A stretch of 64,000 bases of DNA, taken from NCBI RefSeq assembly GCF_902859915.1, contig NZ_CADIKK010000025.1, positions 50,808-114,807 on the forward strand, read 5' to 3'. This stretch comes from Paraburkholderia ultramafica. GTDB taxonomy: Bacteria > Pseudomonadota > Gammaproteobacteria > Burkholderiales > Burkholderiaceae. Under the pieces are notes generated by a model. It searched no databases and was not told the DNA's origin. It worked only from the letters and a program-made list of their open reading frames with translations. The translations under genes and the position numbers were made by a program. Of this stretch, positions 51,642-60,013 are shown one piece after another. Position 1 is the first letter of the stretch. Every line of letters starts with the position of its first letter.

Positions 51642-52112
51642 TTAGTGCGTCACGCCGTTCTGCGCCGAGCCTTCCTGGCTGCCCATCTGCGCGAGACGTT
51701 GCTCGTACAGCGCCTGGAAGTTGATTTCGGCGAGGTGGATCGGCGGGAAGCCGGCGCGGGTGATCGCGTCGGCGATGTTCGAGCGCAGGTACGGGAACAG
51801 GATCGTCGGGCAGGCGATGCCGACCAGCGGATCGATCTGCTCGGCCGGGATGTTGCGGATGTCGAAGATGCCGGCTTGCTTGGCTTCGATCAGGAACGCA
51901 ACCTTGTCCGACACCTTGGCCGTGACGGTGCCGGTGACGAGGATTTCGAACACGGTGTCGGCGAGGCGCTCGGCCTTTACGTCGACTTCGACTTCGACCG
52001 ACGGCATTTCCTGCTCGAGGAAGATGCCCGGCGAATTCGGCTGCTCGAGCGACATGTCCTTCAGGTAGATACGCTGGATGTTGAAGAACGGCTGGTTATT
52101 CTCGTCGGACAT
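51642..52112 (-). CDS. secB: Protein-export chaperone SecB
   Basis: A 156-residue tetrameric chaperone that keeps preproteins unfolded and delivers them to SecA. The N-terminus DENNQPFFNIQRIYLKDMSL and LEQPNSPGIFLEQ are typical. CPTILFPYLRSNIADAITRA and GFPPIHLAEINFQALY are the conserved C-terminal helices. The frame is open upstream, but MSDENNQPF at 52112 is the usual start. It sits 22 bases before gpsA. Confidence 0.96.
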   Translation of the reverse strand: MSDENNQPFFNIQRIYLKDMSLEQPNSPGIFLEQEMPSVEVEVDVKAERLADTVFEILVTGTVTAKVSDKVAFLIEAKQAGIFDIRNIPAEQIDPLVGIACPTILFPYLRSNIADAITRAGFPPIHLAEINFQALYEQRLAQMGSQEGSAQNGVTH

Positions 52113-52262
52113 GATTGAGTGATTCCCTGATAGGTATGCATGGTGGCGGCCCATGACTCCATGGGCCGCCAGATCGTTGCGGCGCGCCGCCCGCCCCGAC
52201 AGGACAGGCATGCGCCGGCTTGTGTTTCACCCGCCCGCTCACGCGCCCACAGGCGCGCGCAT

Positions 52263-52523
52263 TCAGGCGGCGTCGAGCAGCGGCGTCAAACCGCCCGCGC
52301 GATCCAGCGCGGAGAGATCATCGTACCCGCCGACGTGCGTCTCGCCGATGAACACCTGCGGCACCGTGCGACGGCCGGTCCGGGTCATCATCTCCTCACG
52401 ACGGGCCGGGTCTTTGTCGATCAGTACCTTTTCAACGTGCTCGACGCCGCGCGACTTTAAAAGACGTTCGGCCATCTGGCAATACGGACACACCTGGGTG
52501 CTGTACATGATCACTTTGTTCAC
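52263..52523 (-). CDS. grxC: Glutaredoxin 3
   Basis: An 86-residue dithiol glutaredoxin. The active site CPYC is at about residues 12-15 in YSTQVCPYCQMAERLL. The cis-Pro TVPQVFIG and GGYDDLSALDRAG complete the fold. Start is GTG at 52523, supported by AAGGAG seven bases upstream. It overlaps the rhodanese stop (GTGA), indicating translational coupling. Confidence 0.94.
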   Translation of the reverse strand: MNKVIMYSTQVCPYCQMAERLLKSRGVEHVEKVLIDKDPARREEMMTRTGRRTVPQVFIGETHVGGYDDLSALDRAGGLTPLLDAA

Positions 52524-52945
52524 TTGGCTGCTCCTTGTTTCACAACCGGCATTCCGGCTTTCTGCCAGGCGTCGACACCGCCTTCGAGAACGTGGACTTC
52601 CGCGTATCCGGCATCCTGCACGATACGCGCTGCCTTGTTCGACTGCTGGCCGGTCTGGCACACCAGCAGCACCGGGTTGCTCTTGTTCTTCACCAGTTGC
52701 GCGACCTTCGCCTGCAACTCCGCGAATTCAAGGTGCCGTGCCGCGGGCAAGTGCCCTTTGGCGAAGTCGGCGGACGAACGAAGATCGATGACCGCCGCAT
52801 TGCGGCGGTTGATCAGTTGGGTGGCTTCAGCGGCCGACAGGCCGCCGCGGCCACGCCGGCTGATCGTCGGCCACAGCAGCAACCCACCGGAGATGAGGAC
52901 GATCGCGATCAGTACAAGGTTTGTGTAATCAGTGAAAAACTTCAC
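52520..52945 (-). CDS. Membrane-anchored rhodanese-like sulfurtransferase
   Basis: About 141 residues from GTG 52945. There is one N-terminal helix (NLVLIAIVLISGGLLLWP) then a rhodanese domain with AAVIDLRSSADFAKGHLPAA and the active-site loop VCQTGQQSNKAA holding the catalytic Cys. An ATG at 52993 would add 16 residues; the start is not certain. First gene of the grxC-secB-gpsA series, divergent from gpmA. Confidence 0.85.
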   Translation of the reverse strand: MKFFTDYTNLVLIAIVLISGGLLLWPTISRRGRGGLSAAEATQLINRRNAAVIDLRSSADFAKGHLPAARHLEFAELQAKVAQLVKNKSNPVLLVCQTGQQSNKAARIVQDAGYAEVHVLEGGVDAWQKAGMPVVKQGAAK

Positions 52946-53082
52946 GGAAAATCCGCCGAAAAAGAGAGAAATCGAAAAGGGCAATGCACCCATTATAAAA
53001 TAACCGTCTGACGCGATGGCGGCGCTCCTCTAGAGGACCCTCGCAGCGCTTTACCGCTTCCTTACTACCGACCGGCAATCTC

Positions 53083-53829
53083 ATGTACAAACTCGTTCTC
53101 ATCCGCCACGGCGAATCGACGTGGAACAAGGAAAACCGCTTCACCGGCTGGGTCGACGTCGACCTCACCGAACAAGGCAATAGTGAAGCGCAGCAAGCGG
53201 GCCTGCTGCTGAAGGAATCCGGTTACACGTTCGATATCGCCTACACGTCGGTGCTCAAGCGCGCGATCCGCACGCTGTGGCACGTGCAGGACAAGATGGA
53301 CCTGATGTACCTGCCGGTCGTGCACTCGTGGCGTCTGAACGAACGCCACTACGGCGCGCTGTCGGGCCTGAACAAGGCGGAAACCGCCGCGAAGTTCGGC
53401 GACGAGCAGGTGCTGGTCTGGCGCCGCAGCTACGACACGCCGCCCCCGGCGCTGGAGTCGGCCGACGAACGCGCGCCGTACAGCGATCCGCGTTACGCCA
53501 AGGTGCCGCGCGAACAGTTGCCGCTTACCGAGTGCCTCAAAGACACGGTTGCTCGCGTATTGCCGCTGTGGAACGAATCGATCGCGCCGGCCATCCAGTC
53601 GGGCCGCAAGATCGTGATCGCCGCGCACGGCAACTCGATCCGCGCGCTGGTCAAATATCTCGACAATATCTCGGACGACGACATCGTCGGCCTGAATATC
53701 CCGAACGGCGTGCCGCTCGTCTATGAACTCGACGAGAACCTGAAGCCGATCAAGCACTATTATCTGGGCGACCCGGAAGCGATCGCAAAGGCCCAAGCCG
53801 CGGTCGCCAAACAAGGCAAGGCGGGCTGA
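53083..53829 (+). CDS. gpmA: 2,3-bisphosphoglycerate-dependent phosphoglycerate mutase
   Basis: A 248-residue glycolytic enzyme. The catalytic phospho-His9 lies in LVLIRHGESTWNKENRFTGW. SVLKRAIRTLW, the RLNERHYGALSGLNKAE loop and the second catalytic His in IAAHGNSIRALVKYL are present. Length matches dPGM proteins. It is single-gene and divergent from the rhodanese-grxC operon. Confidence 0.97.
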   Translation: MYKLVLIRHGESTWNKENRFTGWVDVDLTEQGNSEAQQAGLLLKESGYTFDIAYTSVLKRAIRTLWHVQDKMDLMYLPVVHSWRLNERHYGALSGLNKAETAAKFGDEQVLVWRRSYDTPPPALESADERAPYSDPRYAKVPREQLPLTECLKDTVARVLPLWNESIAPAIQSGRKIVIAAHGNSIRALVKYLDNISDDDIVGLNIPNGVPLVYELDENLKPIKHYYLGDPEAIAKAQAAVAKQGKAG

Positions 53830-54136
53830 TTCCGCCATCTGGCCGCGGCCTGGCGCTGAACAATGCGGCAGAGCCGCGGTCCACGGCCCGCGCAGACCGG
53901 CACCACGTACTGGCTAGCGCGTCGGGCCTCGTGCGAATGGGTCTTTCTGGTCGCCATCTGCGTATTACGGCACATTACTTGGCGAGTGCGGGCCCTATCT
54001 TACGAACCAGGTCCGGTCCGTACTGTCGAATCACGATTGCCCGCACCGCCCCCCTGACCAGGCGGGTGTGCAGTTATACTTGTCCGTCCAAATCTCAAAT
54101 CGACGCTGCCACGCGCTTCCGACCGCAACAGACTCT
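53830..54136. other. Intergenic region before the S41 protease gene
   Basis: No gene is convincing here. A -10-like TATACT at 54075-54080 lies about 57 bases before the protease start and is the best promoter hint; no good -35 matches it. A short GC hairpin (CCCGC/GCGGG) precedes it. Confidence 0.4.
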
Positions 54137-55720
54137 ATGCGAAAGAACCTGAAAAATATCGGCCTGATTGCCGCGGGCCTTGCTACCGGTGCATTTGCCA
54201 CCCTGCAACTCTCCGCCTCGGCCCAGCAACCCGCTAGCGCCGCCGCCGCACCGCTGCCGCTAGACCAGCTCAGGCTCTTTGCCGAAGTGTTCGGGCAAAT
54301 CAAGCACGAATACGTCGAACCGGTCGACGATAAAAAGCTCCTCACCTCCGCAATCAAGGGCATGGTGTCGAGCCTCGACCCGCACTCGTCGTATCTCGAC
54401 AAGACCGATTACGAGGAACTGCAGGAGCAGACCAAGGGTCGCTTCGCAGGTCTGGGCATCGAAATTTCGTCGGAAGACGGCCTGATCAAGGTGATTTCGC
54501 CGATCGAAGATACCCCCGCGTTTCGCGCCGGCATCCGTCCGGGCGACCTGATCACGCGCATCAACGACAAACCCGTGCGCGGCATGACGCTCGACCAGGC
54601 GGTCAAACAGATGCGTGGCGAGCCGGGCACCAAGGTTACGCTCACGATCTTCCGCAAGTCCGACGACCGCACGTTCCCGCTCACGGTGACGCGCGCGATC
54701 ATCAAGGTCCAGTCGGTCAAGGGCAAGGTCATCGCGCCGGGCTTCGCGTATGTCCGTGTCACCAGCTTCCAGGAACGCACCACGCCTGATCTGGCCGCGA
54801 AGCTGCAAGACATCGCGCGTCAGGAGCCGAACCTGAAGGGTCTCGTGCTCGACCTGCGCAACAACGGCGGCGGTCTGCTGCAAAGCGCGGTCGGCGTGGC
54901 CGGCGCGTTCCTGCCGCCGAATTCGGTGGTGGTGTCGACCAATGGTCAGATTCCGGATTCGAAGCAGGTCTATCGCGACACGTACGACAATTACCGCCTG
55001 CAATCCTTCGACACCGATCCGCTGAAAGACATCCCGGCGATCTTCAAGACCGTGCCGATGATCGTGCTGACCAACGCGTACTCGGCATCGGCTTCGGAAA
55101 TCGTCGCGGGCGCGCTGCAGGATCAGCATCGTGCGCTGATCGTCGGCAAGACCACCTTCGGCAAGGGCTCGGTGCAGACCGTGCGCCCCATGACAGCGGA
55201 AACCGCGCTGCGTCTGACCACCGCGTACTACTACACGCCGAGCGGCCGTTCGATCCAGAACAAGGGCATCCGTCCTGACATCGCGGTCGATCAATACGCG
55301 GAAGGCGATCCGGACGACGCGCTCGTGACCCGCGAAGTCGATTACTCGAACCACCTTGCGAACACGCAAGACCCGAACGAGAAGAAGGAAGCGGAGCAGC
55401 GCGAGCAGGAACGCATGGACCAGTTGCGCCAGCTTGAAGAGCAGAACGACAAGAAGACCCCGGAACAGCGTCAGAAGGATCGTGAGCGCAAGCCGGTGGA
55501 ATTCGGTTCGGCCGACGACTTCATGCTGCAACAGGCGCTGGCCAAGCTCCAGGGCAAGACGGTGCAGGAATCGAAGTCGCTGACCGAGCGCCGTCTCGCG
55601 CAGAGCAAGCCGGCCACGTCGGCGTCCGCGCCGGTCGCGGTGAAGCCGACGCAACCGGTTCCAGGTGCATCGGGAGCGGCTTCGGCGCCCGCCGCGGCCC
55701 CGGCTACGCAAAGCAAGTAA
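54137..55720 (+). CDS. C-terminal processing peptidase (S41 family, CtpA type)
   Basis: A 527-residue periplasmic serine protease. The signal or anchor segment is KNIGLIAAGLATGAFATLQL. The N-terminal domain DPHSSYLDKTDYEELQEQT precedes a PDZ domain (AGIRPGDLITRINDKPV). The protease core has LDLRNNGGGLLQSAVGVAG, catalytic Ser in NAYSASASEIVAGAL and catalytic Lys in GKTTFGKGSVQT. A charged coiled coil (KKEAEQREQERMDQLRQLEE) and an Ala/Pro tail follow. CtpA proteases trim or degrade envelope proteins. moeB-like gene follows. Confidence 0.94.
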   Translation: MRKNLKNIGLIAAGLATGAFATLQLSASAQQPASAAAAPLPLDQLRLFAEVFGQIKHEYVEPVDDKKLLTSAIKGMVSSLDPHSSYLDKTDYEELQEQTKGRFAGLGIEISSEDGLIKVISPIEDTPAFRAGIRPGDLITRINDKPVRGMTLDQAVKQMRGEPGTKVTLTIFRKSDDRTFPLTVTRAIIKVQSVKGKVIAPGFAYVRVTSFQERTTPDLAAKLQDIARQEPNLKGLVLDLRNNGGGLLQSAVGVAGAFLPPNSVVVSTNGQIPDSKQVYRDTYDNYRLQSFDTDPLKDIPAIFKTVPMIVLTNAYSASASEIVAGALQDQHRALIVGKTTFGKGSVQTVRPMTAETALRLTTAYYYTPSGRSIQNKGIRPDIAVDQYAEGDPDDALVTREVDYSNHLANTQDPNEKKEAEQREQERMDQLRQLEEQNDKKTPEQRQKDRERKPVEFGSADDFMLQQALAKLQGKTVQESKSLTERRLAQSKPATSASAPVAVKPTQPVPGASGAASAPAAAPATQSK

Positions 55721-55737
55721 GCAGCAAACCCCGGTGG

Positions 55738-55766
55738 GTCTTCGCAGCGAATCATGCTGCGAAGAC
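55738..55766 (+). other. Perfect 11-bp stem-loop after the protease gene
   Basis: GTCTTCGCAGC (55738-55748) and GCTGCGAAGAC (55756-55766) around a 7-base loop. No U-run follows, so it is not an intrinsic terminator; it might stabilise the 3' end or be an attenuating structure before moeB. Confidence 0.6.
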
Positions 55767-55883
55767 TCGCGGTAGGACCCGCAACGAGCCCCACCCTTCG
55801 CGCGATTAAAATAACAACCACGAAACGCGCGCTGCGGAGCGCAGGTCTGCCTCCCATTGCGCGACACACTCACGCGCCCCGCC

Positions 55884-56642
55884 ATGAATGACGATCAACT
55901 CCTCCGCTACTCCCGCCATATCCTCGTCGACGAAATCGGCATCGAGGCGCAGCAGCGCTTTATCGACGCCCATGCGATCATCGTCGGCGCGGGCGGTTTG
56001 GGTTCGCCCGCCGCCATGTACCTCGCGGCGGCCGGCGTCGGCCGTTTGACGCTCGTCGATGCCGATACGGTCGACCTGACCAATCTGCAGCGGCAGATCC
56101 TGCATGTGAGCGCATCGGTCGGGCGCAAGAAGGTGGAGTCCGGGCGCGACGCGATCGCGCGGCTCAATCCCGAGGTGGTGGTGAACGCGGTGGCCGAGCG
56201 CGTCGACGATGCGTGGCTCGATCGCGAAGTGCCGCATGCCACCGTCGTGCTCGACTGCACCGATAACTTCGCGACGCGCCACGCGATCAACCGCGCCTGC
56301 GTGAAGCATCGCGTGCCGCTGGTGTCGGGCGCGGCATTGCGCTTCGACGGCCAGATCAGCACGTTCGACTTTCGCGATGAAGCATCGCCCTGCTATGCGT
56401 GCGTGTTTCCCGAAGACCAGCCATTCGAGGAAGTCGCGTGCGCGACCATGGGCGTGTTCGCGCCGACGGTCGGCATCATCGGCTCGATGCAGGCCGCTGA
56501 AGCGCTCAAGGTGATCGGGCCAATCGGCACGCCGCTGCTGGGCCGTCTGATGATGCTCGATTCGCTGCGGATGGAATGGAACACGATGCGCGTTGGGCGT
56601 CAGCCGGATTGCCCGGTGTGCGGGCAAGCGCAACGACCTTGA
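55884..56642 (+). CDS. moeB: MoeB/ThiF family adenylyltransferase
   Basis: A 252-residue E1-like enzyme that adenylates the C-terminus of a sulfur-carrier protein (MoaD or ThiS). LRYSRHILVDEIGIEAQQRF is the N-terminal signature. The ATP-binding loop is IIVGAGGLGSPAAMYLAAAG, and LVDADTVDLTNLQRQILH follows. The zinc cysteines are CYAC and CPVC. Whether it serves molybdopterin or thiazole synthesis cannot be told from sequence; no moa or thi gene is adjacent. ATG 55884 (MNDDQLLRYS) was chosen. Confidence 0.9.
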   Translation: MNDDQLLRYSRHILVDEIGIEAQQRFIDAHAIIVGAGGLGSPAAMYLAAAGVGRLTLVDADTVDLTNLQRQILHVSASVGRKKVESGRDAIARLNPEVVVNAVAERVDDAWLDREVPHATVVLDCTDNFATRHAINRACVKHRVPLVSGAALRFDGQISTFDFRDEASPCYACVFPEDQPFEEVACATMGVFAPTVGIIGSMQAAEALKVIGPIGTPLLGRLMMLDSLRMEWNTMRVGRQPDCPVCGQAQRP

Positions 56643-56674
56643 TGCCTATGCCTGCGCGTACGGAACGCTGAATG

Positions 56675-56704
56675 GAAAACGCCGCACATTGTGCGGCGTT
56701 TTCC
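56675..56704. terminator. Bidirectional terminator between moeB and ptsI
   Basis: GAAAACGCCGCAC (56676-56688) and GTGCGGCGTTTTC (56691-56703) form a perfect inverted repeat with a two-base loop. T-runs occur on both strands, placed between convergent genes. Confidence 0.8.
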
Positions 56705-56728
56705 ATGCGGTGCAACCAACCTCGCGCT

Positions 56729-58483
56729 TCAGACCTGCGCGACCCGCTTGAGCGCAGCCTGCACTTCCTCCGGTTCGAACGAAGCCAGCACATCGGCCAC
56801 CGGCTTCTCCAGCGTCTTCAGATGCGAGCGCAGCACCTCCTGCTTGACCTCCAGCAGTTGGCTCGGGTGCATCGAAAACTCGGTGAGGCCCATGCCGAGC
56901 AACAGACGCGTCAACGCCGGATCTCCCGCCATCTCACCGCACACCGACACCGGCACACCGGCGCGCTTCGCCTCGCGCAGCGTGAAGGCGATCAGATGCA
57001 GCACCGCCGGATGCAGCGGGTCGTACAGGTGCGCCACCGAGTTGTCCGCGCGATCGATCGCCAGAGTGTACTGGATCAGATCGTTGGTGCCGATCGACAG
57101 GAAATCGAGCCGCTTCAGGAACAGCGGCAATGCGATAGCGGCCGCCGGGATTTCGATCATCGCGCCGACCTGCACGTTCGGATCGTAGGCGATGCCCGCG
57201 TCGTCCAGTTGACGCTTGGCTTCGCGAATCAGATCGAGCGTCTGGTCGATCTCCTGCGCATGCGCGAGCATCGGAATCAGAATTTTCACCATGCCGAACG
57301 CCGACGCGCGCAGAATCGCGCGCAATTGCGTCAGGAACATTTGCGGCTCCGACAGGCTCCAGCGAATCGCTCTGAGTCCCAACGCGGGATTCGGGGCGGT
57401 TTCGTAGCCGTCGCCGCCGCTCATCGAATCGAGCGGCTTGTCGGCGCCGACATCGATGGTGCGGATCGTCACCGGCAGGCCATTCATCAACTCGACCGCC
57501 CGACGGTATGCGCTGAACTGCTCTTCCTCCTCCGGCATGCGGTCCTTGTGATTCATGAACAGGAACTCGGTGCGGAAGAGGCCCACGCCGGTCGCACCCG
57601 AGTTGATCGCCGCGTGCGCGTCTTCCGGCAGTTCGATGTTCGCGCACAGTTCGATGCGGGTGCCGCACAGCGTTTGCGTCGGCGAGAATTTGAGCCGCTG
57701 CAGCTTGCGCTGCTCCAGTTCCTTTTCGCTTTGACGGTACGAGTACTCCTCCAGCACGATCGGCGCGGGATCGACGATCACGATGCCGTGATCGCCGTCG
57801 ACAATGATCAGATCGTCCTGACGGATCAACGCGCTCGCGTGCTGCACGCCGACCGCGGCCGGAATGCCCAGGCTGCGCGCGACAATCGCCGTATGCGACG
57901 TGCGGCCGCCGAGATCCGTGACGAAACCCTGAAACGTCTGCGTCTTGAACTGCATCATGTCGGCCGGCGCGATGTCGTGCGCGACCACGATCATCTCGTC
58001 GCACGCGCCATGCACGCCATCCACCAGCGTCGCCGACGCGCCCGCGAGCGCCTTCAGCACCCGCTCCACCACCTGCTCGATGTCGGCTTTGCGCTCACGC
58101 AGGTACTCGTCTTCGATATCGTCGAAATGGCGCGACAGACGCTCGAGTTGTTCGGTCAGCGCCCATTCCACGTTGTAGCGGCGCGTGCGGATCAGGTCGA
58201 TGGCCTCCTGCACGAGCATCGGATCGTTCAGGATCATTGAATGAACGTTGATGAACGCGCCCATTTCGCTGGGCGCATCCGCCGCGAGATCGGCGCGCAG
58301 CGCGTCGAGCTCATGATGCACGTGTTGCTGGGCCGCGCGAAAACGCTCGACCTCCCCTTCGATCTGGGCGGGTTCGATCAGATAGTGGTCTACGTCAAGT
58401 GCTGCCGGGGCGATCAGATAGGCCCGCCCGATGGCGATACCGCGTGACACGGGAATTCCATGCAGCGTGAAGGACACGCGCAC
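56729..58483 (-). CDS. ptsI: PTS enzyme I (phosphoenolpyruvate-protein phosphotransferase)
   Basis: A 584-residue enzyme that autophosphorylates from PEP and passes phosphate to HPr. The phospho-His lies in GGRTSHTAIVARSLGIPAAV (near residue 195). The PEP-binding domain has NPALGLRAIRWSL, MIEIPAAAIALP, FLSIGTNDLIQYTLAIDR and SVCGEMAGDPALT. Length is normal. It is downstream of ptsH but separated by 306 bases with a terminator, and it has its own candidate promoter. Confidence 0.96.
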   Translation of the reverse strand: MRVSFTLHGIPVSRGIAIGRAYLIAPAALDVDHYLIEPAQIEGEVERFRAAQQHVHHELDALRADLAADAPSEMGAFINVHSMILNDPMLVQEAIDLIRTRRYNVEWALTEQLERLSRHFDDIEDEYLRERKADIEQVVERVLKALAGASATLVDGVHGACDEMIVVAHDIAPADMMQFKTQTFQGFVTDLGGRTSHTAIVARSLGIPAAVGVQHASALIRQDDLIIVDGDHGIVIVDPAPIVLEEYSYRQSEKELEQRKLQRLKFSPTQTLCGTRIELCANIELPEDAHAAINSGATGVGLFRTEFLFMNHKDRMPEEEEQFSAYRRAVELMNGLPVTIRTIDVGADKPLDSMSGGDGYETAPNPALGLRAIRWSLSEPQMFLTQLRAILRASAFGMVKILIPMLAHAQEIDQTLDLIREAKRQLDDAGIAYDPNVQVGAMIEIPAAAIALPLFLKRLDFLSIGTNDLIQYTLAIDRADNSVAHLYDPLHPAVLHLIAFTLREAKRAGVPVSVCGEMAGDPALTRLLLGMGLTEFSMHPSQLLEVKQEVLRSHLKTLEKPVADVLASFEPEEVQAALKRVAQV

Positions 58484-58542
58484 CTCCTCTAGTTGTGTGA
58501 TGCCGCGGCAAACCGCTGCAATGCTCTCAGACTCTGTTCGTC

Positions 58543-58548
58543 ATTATA
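58543..58548 (-). promoter_or_regulatory. Candidate -10 element of a separate ptsI promoter
   Basis: On the minus strand a perfect TATAAT lies about 60 bases before the ptsI start; the -35 region is poor (GTACCC at 17 bases). With the ptsH terminator upstream it suggests ptsI is at least partly transcribed on its own. Confidence 0.4.
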
Positions 58549-58730
58549 AATTCCGCGCCCTTTGCGGGTACTTCAGGGCTGTGTGCAGCGCAGCACGAAT
58601 TATCGTAATCAACACGACAATGCGCCTTCAGCACGCCTGCGTGACGGCGACATGAATCGCGCATACGCGCCAGTGCGAAAAACCGGCTCACTCGCTCTCC
58701 CGAGTTTTTATCGGCCCATTGTCGCGCGCT

Positions 58731-58759
58731 AAAAAAAACGCCGCGGACAGCCGCGGCGT
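58731..58759 (-). terminator. Rho-independent terminator after ptsH
   Basis: CGCCGCGG and CCGCGGCG (plus 58739-58746 and 58751-58758) form the stem. On the minus strand it runs into eight T residues (plus 58731-58738). Confidence 0.85.
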
Positions 58760-58789
58760 GGGTGCTCATCGCAAGGCGCACGCGCTACT

Positions 58790-59059
58790 TCACTGACCCT
58801 CACCGAATTTATCGGCAATCAGTTTCAGCAATGCGTCCATCGCGTCTTTTTCGTCAGCGCCTTCAGTTTCGATCAGCACCGTACTGCCGATGCCCGCGGC
58901 CAGCATCATCACGCCCATGATGCTCTTCGCGTTGATACGACGGCCATTGCGGCTCATCCAGATTTCCGCCTGGTAGTTGCCCGCGAGTTGCGTCAACTTG
59001 GCCGACGCGCGCGCGTGCAGCCCCAGCTTGTTCACAATAGTCGTTTCCTGTTGCAGCAT
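58790..59059 (-). CDS. ptsH: Phosphocarrier protein HPr
   Basis: An 89-residue phosphocarrier. The active-site His15 is in VNKLGLHARASAKL. Ser46 is in AKSIMGVMMLAAG, the site used by HPr kinase, whose gene ends at the left edge of this window. It lies between the EIIA-Man gene and ptsI on the same strand. The set lacks EIIB/EIIC partners nearby, which suggests a regulatory rather than transport role. Confidence 0.96.
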   Translation of the reverse strand: MLQQETTIVNKLGLHARASAKLTQLAGNYQAEIWMSRNGRRINAKSIMGVMMLAAGIGSTVLIETEGADEKDAMDALLKLIADKFGEGQ

Positions 59060-59153
59060 GTGATGGTCCGAAGCGCGGGTAAGTGTGGTTGTGAAGGATG
59101 AAACTGCAAACCGGTTGCAATGCGTTTGAAGCTTTGGGCGACGCCCGGTCTGC

Positions 59154-59681
59154 TTACAGACCGGCCGAGTCGGCCTTCTGGGTCAGATCGGCGTCAGGCG
59201 GCAACGCGGGCAGACAGTCGCCGGGAGCCGTTTCGGGCGGCAAAACCGGCAAGCATTCGCTGCCAGCCGCCGCGCAGGCGACGGGCGCCGGCATTGCGGG
59301 TCCGATTGCATGCACGCCCTTGGTGGCGCCGGCGAGCGCCTTGTCGACCAGCGTGTCGAGCGGCGTGGCGCGATAACAGACCGCGCGCACCAGCATCGGC
59401 AAATTGACGCCGCACAGCACGCGCACATTCGGCACCGTGGCGAGCCGCCCCGCGATATTCGCGGGCGTCGCGCCGAACATGTCCGTGAGCACGAGCGCGC
59501 CGTTCTCTTCCTTGAGCCGCTCGATTTCCGAGTTCGCAAACTCGACCTGTTGTACGGGATCGCAATCCGGCGATACGTCGATCACGCCGATGCGAGCCGG
59601 CAAGCCACCGTAGATGTGCGAAATACAATCGCGCAACGCGGTGGCGAACGGAGCGTGCGCAATGATCAGAATGCCTGCCAT
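59154..59681 (-). CDS. PTS EIIA component, mannose/sorbose family
   Basis: A 175-residue EIIA-Man-type protein. AGILIIAHAPFATALRDCIS contains the phospho-His9. VLTDMFGATPANIAGRL is the family signature after the FANSEIERLKEENG helix. Residues from about 135 on form an extra Pro/Ala/Cys-rich tail beyond the normal domain. No EIIB, EIIC or EIID is adjacent. In other proteobacteria such orphan EIIA-Man proteins act in PTS-dependent regulation; this role is inferred here. Confidence 0.9.
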   Translation of the reverse strand: MAGILIIAHAPFATALRDCISHIYGGLPARIGVIDVSPDCDPVQQVEFANSEIERLKEENGALVLTDMFGATPANIAGRLATVPNVRVLCGVNLPMLVRAVCYRATPLDTLVDKALAGATKGVHAIGPAMPAPVACAAAGSECLPVLPPETAPGDCLPALPPDADLTQKADSAGL

Positions 59682-60013
59682 GTCAGCCTTACTGCATAAG
59701 AACGGCCCCGAACCGTGGACCGGGACAAAGCCCGGTTCGTAAGCGCCCTCGACCGGCCGTGGGTCATGAGAGCCGGAACGCATCATTTGACGAGCGGCTC
59801 GCGGCGTATGACGCCGTGCCAGCGCCAGCGAGAAAACTGCTCGTTCACCGTCCGCAATCCGTGCCGATGCCACCTGTCAGACGACATCGATCCTGCTTGG
59901 CGCGGAAGAGCGGGCATTGTATCAGGCTCATTTTCGCGCCAACGCCGGCGCTGCGCTTGATGCGGATTTACTACACAGGTTGGGCGCCATGGCGGGCATT
60001 CAAGGGGCGCACG
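59682..60013. other. Intergenic region between gshB and the EIIA gene
   Basis: No gene is supported. On the minus strand TACAAT (plus 59916-59921) and TTGGCG (plus 59937-59942) are 15 bases apart and could drive EIIA-ptsH. An AAGG Shine-Dalgarno lies just before the EIIA start. Confidence 0.35.
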
